Made by a program: the position numbers and the translations under genes
In this document: piece after piece, positions 1-6,100 of the stretch
How the letters are laid out: every line of letters starts with the position of its first letter
Numbering within the stretch: the first letter of the stretch is position 1
From: JBOGED01 sp050743625
GTDB lineage: Bacteria; Actinomycetota; Nitriliruptoria; Euzebyales; Egibacteraceae
Assembly: GCA_050743625.1 (NCBI GenBank)
Contig: JBOGED010000397.1
Coordinates: 1 to 7,809 of the forward strand
DNA length: 7,809 nt
Direction: 5' to 3'
Notes under the pieces: model-generated
Told to the model about the DNA's origin: nothing
Databases searched by the model: none
The model's input: only the letters and a program-made list of their open reading frames with translations

Positions 1-141
1 GGCTCCGGACGCTTCCTCACCTCCGTCGCCGAGGCCTACGTGCACGGCGTCCCGGTGAACTGGCGGTCCGTCCTGCCCTGCCACGACGGCAGCCAAGTCG
101 ACCTGCCCACCTACGCGTTCCAACGGCAACCCTACTGGCTG
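1..141 (+). other. Post-AT linker of module A (AT body lies upstream)
   Basis: Codons 1-47 correspond to the stretch that follows the AT fold and ends in the conserved motif LPTYAFQRQPYWL (codons 35-47). The same segment in module B (GLERFLTSAAQLF onward, ending LPTYAFQRQRYWL) aligns without gaps at the motif. None of the AT catalytic motifs are in the window, so the extender unit of module A cannot be predicted. Two oddities are visible. The usual Arg before the YW pair is Pro here (codon 44, CCC). Codon use in the first 40 codons is also strikingly C-ending (29 C, 9 G, 2 A, 0 T by hand count), unlike everything downstream. Confidence 0.85.
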
Positions 142-3100
142 CAAGCCGCCCCAGACGCGGGGGATCTGAGTGCGGTGGGGGTAGGGCCGGCGGGTCATCC
201 GTTGTTGGGCGCGGCGGTGGGGTTGGCCGAGGGTGGCGGGGTGTTGCTGACCGGCCGGTTGTCCACACAGACCCACCCCTGGCTGGCTGATCATGTCGTG
301 GCGGGGGTGCCGGTGCTGCCCGGCACGGCATTGTTGGAATTGGCGGTTTGGGCTGGCGATCTCCTCGGGTGCGACCTGGTCTCCGAGCTCATCATGGAGG
401 CGCCGTTGGTGCTGCCCGCCGACGGCGGTGTGCAGCTCCAGATGGTGGTGGGCGCGCCGGACGGTTCCGCCCGCCGTCCACTGAGCGTGCACTCACGACC
501 GGACGACCCCTCTCATCATGGCGAGCAGGACGATCAGGGCGAGTGGACACGTCACGCCAGTGGCGTGCTCGCCAACAGCGGTCCAACGGCGGGACCGGAC
601 GGGATGGACGTGTGGCCTCCGGCGGGCGCGGCGGCGGTGGCGGTGGACGGACTGTACGACCGTCTGGCTGAGCAAGGCCTGTGGTACGGGCCGGCGTTCC
701 GGGGGCTGCAGAGCGTGTGGCGACGGGGCGAAGAGGTGTTCGCCGAGGTGGCGCCGCCTCAGGAGTGCCAGGCCGAAGCTGGCCTGTTCAGGCTGCACCC
801 CGCATTGCTGGACGCCGCGCTGCATTCACTGGGGGTGACCTCACTCGCCCAGGGCACCGACATGCGAGCGGGACGGCTGCCATTTTCTTGGACCGGCGTG
901 TGTGTACATGCGCGGGACGCGTCCGCGTTGCGTGTGCGGTTGCGGCCAGTAGGGCCGGATGCGGTGGGGTTGACGGTTACCGACAGCGCGGGGACGCTCG
1001 TGGCGTCGGTCGAGTCTCTGGTGATGCGGCCGGTGTCCGCCGACCAGCTGGCGGCGGTCCGCGGGGGAGAGCACGATTCACTGTTCTGTGTGGACTGGGT
1101 TGGCCTGGAGGTCGGACCGCCATCGGCGGCGACGGGTGAGTGGGCCCTGGCTGGCCCGGATGGGTTGGGATTGGCCGCGGCATTAACGACCGCTGGCGTG
1201 GCGGTAGCCGGGTATGAGGATCTGGCGTCGTTGCGCGAGGCAGTCGCCGGGGGCGGGGCGGTCCCAGAGGTGGTGTTGGCGGTATGCGCCGCCGCCGAGG
1301 CGGGCGAGGTGGTGGGGGTGGCGCACGCGGCGACGCATCGGGTATTGGCCCTGGTGCAGGCCTGGCTTGCCGATGAGCTGTTCGGCTCGTCGCGGTTAGT
1401 GCTGGTGACGCGTGGCGCGGTGGCGGTGGGCGAGGAGGATGTGGCGGACCTGGGGTGCGCGCCGCTGTGGGGGTTGGTCCGTTCGGCGCAGTCGGAAAGC
1501 CCGGGCCGGCTGGTCTTGATCGACCTGGACGAGGTGGACGGCTCCGGGGTCGCGCTGGGGGCGGCGTTCGCGTCCGGTGAGCCACAGCTGGCAGTACGCG
1601 GCGGCCAGGTGCTGGTGCCCAGGCTGGCCCGGCTGGCCCGGCTGGGTGCCGACGGGGCGGCGACGCCGTTCGATCCTGAAGGTGTGGTGTTGATCACGGG
1701 CGGGACCGGTGCGCTGGGCGGGCTGGTCGCCCGCCATCTGGTGACCCAGCACGGGGTCCGACGCCTGATGTTGGTCAGCCGCAGCGGGCCGCGGGCCGCG
1801 GGCTCGGGCGAGCTGGAGGCCGAGCTGACCGAGCTAGGCGCCGAGGTAACGGTGGCGGCGTGCGACGTGGCTGATCGTGACGCGGTGGCTCAGCTCGTGG
1901 GATCGGTGCTCGCCGAAGGCCGGTTGAGCGCGGTGGTGCACGCCGCGGGGGTGCTGGACGACGGCGTGATCGCCTCGTTGACGCCGCGGCAGGTCGACCG
2001 GGTGCTGGCCCCCAAAGCCGATGCCGCTTGGCGTCTCCACGAGCTCACCGCGGATCTGGACCTGTCCGCCTTCGTGCTGTTCTCCTCGATCGCGGGCACC
2101 CTTGGCAGCCCGGGCCAGGCCAACTACGCGGCCGCGAATACCTTCCTGGATGCCTTGGCGGCGCATCGCCGGGCGCGTGGCCTGCCCGCGGTTTCGCTGG
2201 TGTGGGGCCCGTGGGGCGGCGAGGGCATGACCGGCCGCCTGGACCAGGCCGACCTGGCCCGGATGGCCCGTCATGGTCTGGCCCCGCTGGGGCGCGAGCA
2301 GGGGTTGGCACTCCTCGACGTCGCATTGGGCGCCGATACCGCGGTGATCGCGCCGGTCCGGCTGCACGGCGGCACGTTGCGCACCCAAGCCCACGCCGCG
2401 GCCGTGCCGGCGCTGCTACAAGGCCTGGTTCGCAACCCGGTCCGGCCCGCCGCTCACTCCCCCAACGGCGACACCGGTGGTCCAGCGGCGCTGGCGCATC
2501 GTCTGGCGGGGCTGTCCCAAGTCGAGAGCGAGCGGGTCCTGGCAGAGCTGGTCGCCGCCGAGGCGGCCCTCGTGCTAGGCCTTACAGAGCCGACGGCGGT
2601 GGCGGCGGGACGGGAGTTCCGCGAGTTGGGGTTCGACTCCTTGACCGCCGTAGAGTTCCGCAACCGGCTGGGCGTCGTGACTGGGCTGCGGCTGCCGGCC
2701 ACGCTGGTGTTCGACTATCCCACCCCGGCCAGGCTCACGAGGTATCTGCGCACGCAACTGTTGGGCGCGCGGCCCGAGGTTCCCGCTGTGGCGGCTCGTG
2801 TGGTGGGGACCGACGAGCCGGTCGCGATCGTAGGGGCGGGCTGCCGGTTCCCCGGAGGGGTGACCAGCCCGCAGGGGTTGTGGGAGCTGGTAGCCGCCGG
2901 TGTGGACGCCGTCTCGGCGTTCCCGGGTGACCGCGGCTGGGACGTCGACCGGCTGTACGACCCCGATCCTGAGCGGGCGGGGACGAGCTATGTGCGCCAC
3001 GGCGGGTTCTTGCGCGACGTGGCCGAGTTCGACGCGGCGTTCTTCACGATCAGCCCGCGCGACGCGTTGGCGATCGACCCGCAGCAGCGACTGTTGTTGG

Positions 3101-6100
3101 AGACCTGTTGGGAGGCCGTCGAACAGGCGGGGATCGGCCCGGCGTCGCTGGCAGGCAGCGACACCGGCGTGTTCGTCGGGATCATGTACAACGACTACGC
3201 CACACGCCTTCAGCGGGCGCCCGGGGAGCTGGAGGGCTTTCTGGGCACCGGCAGCGCCGGCAGTGTGGCCTCGGGTCGGGTGGCCTACACATTCGGGCTG
3301 GAAGGCCCCGCGGTGAGCGTGGACACGGCCTGCTCGTCCTCGTTGGTGACGCTGCACCTGGCCTGCCAGGCGCTCCGCCGCGGCGAGTGCTCGTTGGCGT
3401 TGGCCGGCGGAGTGGCCGTGATGGCCAGTCCGGTGACGTTCGTGGAGACCTCCCGGCAACGGGCGGTGTCCCCCGACGGGCGGTGCAAGGCGTTCTCCGC
3501 CGACGCGGACGGCACCGGCTGGGCCGAGGGCGCCGGCATGCTGCTCCTCGAGCGGCTCTCCGATGCCCAACGTCACGGTCATCCGGTGTTGGCGGTGGTG
3601 CGGGGCTCGGCAGTCAACCAAGACGGCGCCAGCAACGGTCTGACCGCGCCGAATGGCCCGTCCCAGCAGCGGGTGATCCGCCAGGCGCTCGCCAATGCCG
3701 GGCTGGACCCGTGGCAGGTGGACGCGGTCGAGGCGCATGGTACTGGCACGGTGCTGGGCGACCCCATCGAAGCCCAAGCGCTGGCCGCCGTCTACGGTCA
3801 GGGCCGGGCTGAGGGCCAGCCGTTGTGGGTCGGGTCGTTGAAGTCCAACATCGGCCACGCCCAAGCCGCAGCCGGTGCGGGCGGGATCATCAAGATGGTG
3901 GAGGCGCTACGGCACGGGCTGCTCCCCGCCACCCTGCACGTCGAGCGGCCGACCCCCCATGTGGACTGGACGGATGGTGGGGTGGCGCTGCTGACCGAGG
4001 CCATGACATGGCCGGATACCGGTCAGCCGCGCCGGGCTGGGGTGTCCTCGTTCGGGATGAGCGGCACCAACGCTCATCTCATCTTGGAGCAGTCCCCACC
4101 CGCTGAGCATGTGGTCTCTGCCCCGGACAGCCGGCCCGCCGACGGCGGTGTAGTGGTGTGGGTGGTGTCGGGTCGAGGTCAGGGGGCGTTAGCGGGACAG
4201 GCGAGGCGATTGGCCGAGCATCTGCGGGCCCGGCCTGCGTTGAGCGTCGCGGATGTGGGTCATGCGTTGGTCACGTCGCGGTCGCTGCTCGAGGATCGCG
4301 GGGTAGTCGTAGGGTCCGGTCGTGAGGGGCTGTTGGCGGGCTTGGACGCCCTGGCCGCGAACACGCCGCGGCCGGGCGTGGTCCAGGGCGTGGCCGAGGC
4401 GGCCGGGGGTGGGGCCGGGGTCGCGTTGGTGTTCCCAGGCCAAGGCTCGCAGTGGGTGGGGATGGGGTTGGAGCTGTTAGACGCCTCGGCGGTGTTCCGC
4501 GAGCGGATGCAGGCGTGCGCTGAGGCGCTGGCTCCCTATGCGGACTGGTCGGTGGTGGACGCGCTGCGCGGCGAGGGGGACGCGCCGTCGCTGGAGCGGG
4601 TGGACGTACTCCAGCCGGTGCTGTTCGCGGTCATGGTGTCCCTCGCCGAGCTGTGGCGCTCCTACGGTGTCGCGCCAGGGGTGGTGGTGGGCCACAGCCA
4701 AGGCGAGATCGCCGCCGCCTGTGTCGCTGGTGGGTTATCGCTGGAGGATGCCGCGCGCATCGTGGCGCTGCGCAGCCAGGCGCTAATGGGTCTGGCGGGT
4801 CGGGGTGGGATGGCCTCGGTGTCACTGCCGGCGGAACAGATAGGTCCGCGCCTAGACCGGTGGGAGGGCCGGCTGTCGGTCGCGGCGGTCAATGGGCCCG
4901 CCTTGACGGTGGTCTCGGGTGATCTGGACGCCCTGGACGACCTGTTGGCCGAGCTGGCGGTGGACGAGGTCCGCACTCGCAGGATCCCGGCCCATCAGGC
5001 CGGGCATTCTTCGCAGATGGAGGCACTTCGTGAGCGTGTGCGGGACGCGCTGTCGGGGATCACTCCGCGCTCGGGGGATGTCGCGTTTTGCTCGACGGTG
5101 ACGGGCGGGCTGTTGGACACCACGGAGCTGGATGCCTTCTACTGGTATCGCAACCTGCGTGAACCGGTGTGTTTCGAGCAGGCGGTGCGCGGGCTGCTGG
5201 CGCAGAACTACCGGTTCTTCGTCGAGGTCAGCCCGCACCCGGTGTTAACGGCGGCGATGGAGGAGATCGCCGAGGACACGGGTAGTGAGGCGGTGGTGGT
5301 CGGCTCGTCGCGCCGTGAGGACGGCGGGCTGGAGCGGTTCTTGACCTCTGCGGCGCAACTGTTCGTGCGCGGCTGTGCGGTGGACTGGGCGGCGGCGCTG
5401 CCCGGACCGGAGCGGCGGGTGGAGCTGCCGACGTATGCGTTCCAACGGCAACGCTATTGGCTGCAAGCCTCCGCGGTCGCGGGAGATGTGAGCGCGGCCG
5501 GGGTGGAGCCAGCGGATCATCCGTTGTTGGGCGCGCAGGTGGGACTGGCCAATGGCGACGGGTTGCTCCTGACCGGCCGGTTGTCGACCCGAACCCATGC
5601 GTGGCTGGCCGATCATGAGGTGATGGGCACGGTGATACTGCCGGGCACCGCCTTTGTGGAGTTGGCGGTGCGAGCGGGCGACCAGGTCGGGTGTGACCTG
5701 GTCTCCGAGCTCATCCTAGAGGCGCCGTTGGTGCTACCCGAGGACGGCGCAGTGCGGTTGCAGGTGGTGATCGGCGGACCGGACGCGTCTGGCCGGCGCG
5801 AGTTGAGCCTGTATTCGCAGATAGAGAACGCCTCGGGCGAGGCTGTGTGGTCTGCCGCGGACACAGAGTGGACGCGTCACGCCAGCGGTGTCCTGGCTGG
5901 TGACGCGACGGTGAGGTCTGGGCGGGCGACCCCGTGCGATTTGCAGGTGTGGCCTCCGACGGGCGCGGTCGCGGTAGACGTGGACGACCTGTATGACCGT
6001 CTGGCCCAGCAGGGCCTGTGCTATGGGCCAGCGTTTCAAGGGCTTCACGCGGTGTGGCGGCGAGGGGACGAGGTGTTTGCCGAGGTCAAGGTGCCCCAAG

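Larger units (their letters stand above)
103..2430 (+). repeat. Direct repeat, copy 1: linker-DH-KR of module A
   Basis: From the LPTYAF motif to the end of KR-A this segment is similar at DNA level to 5425-7791. The two align with an offset that grows from 5322 nt at LPTYAF to 5358 nt at the KR cofactor motif and 5361 nt at the KR end, so only small in-frame indels separate them. Several exact matches of about 16-23 nt occur, for example 373-393 against 5695-5715 and 2116-2138 against 7474-7496. This is a duplicated coding segment, not a mobile element. Confidence 0.85.

Noticed and set aside
1618..1650. Short tandem CTGGCCCGG repeat encoding LARLARL
   Set aside because: It is a three-unit coding microrepeat in the variable linker between the KR halves. 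It is easily explained by slippage in GC-rich DNA and has no sign of regulatory function.
1636..1680. Possible enoylreductase between the KR halves of module A
   Set aside because: Only about 15 codons separate VPRLAR from the KR cofactor motif, while an enoylreductase needs about 300 residues. Module B is equally tight at 6985-7053.
759..1697. Antisense open frame (312 codons) opposite DH-A and the KR-A structural half
   Set aside because: The peptide is low-complexity, rich in Ser, Thr, Ala and Pro, as expected from the complement of GC-rich codons, with no family resemblance. The forward strand is clearly coding.
2746..2814. Gene boundary or docking domains between ACP-A and KS-B
   Set aside because: The reading frame continues without a stop, and the 23-codon linker is too short for paired docking helices.
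2028..2930. Forward open frame (300 codons) in another phase over KR-A, ACP-A and KS-B
   Set aside because: Arg/Gly/Ala-rich peptide with no motif. It overlaps catalytic KR and ACP residues read in frame +1.
2575..3864. Long antisense open frame (429 codons) opposite ACP-A and KS-B
   Set aside because: The forward frame holds intact ACP and KS motifs over the same bases. GC-rich genes with G/C third positions routinely leave long open antisense frames. The peptide is Arg/His/Pro/Gly-rich with no recognisable domain.
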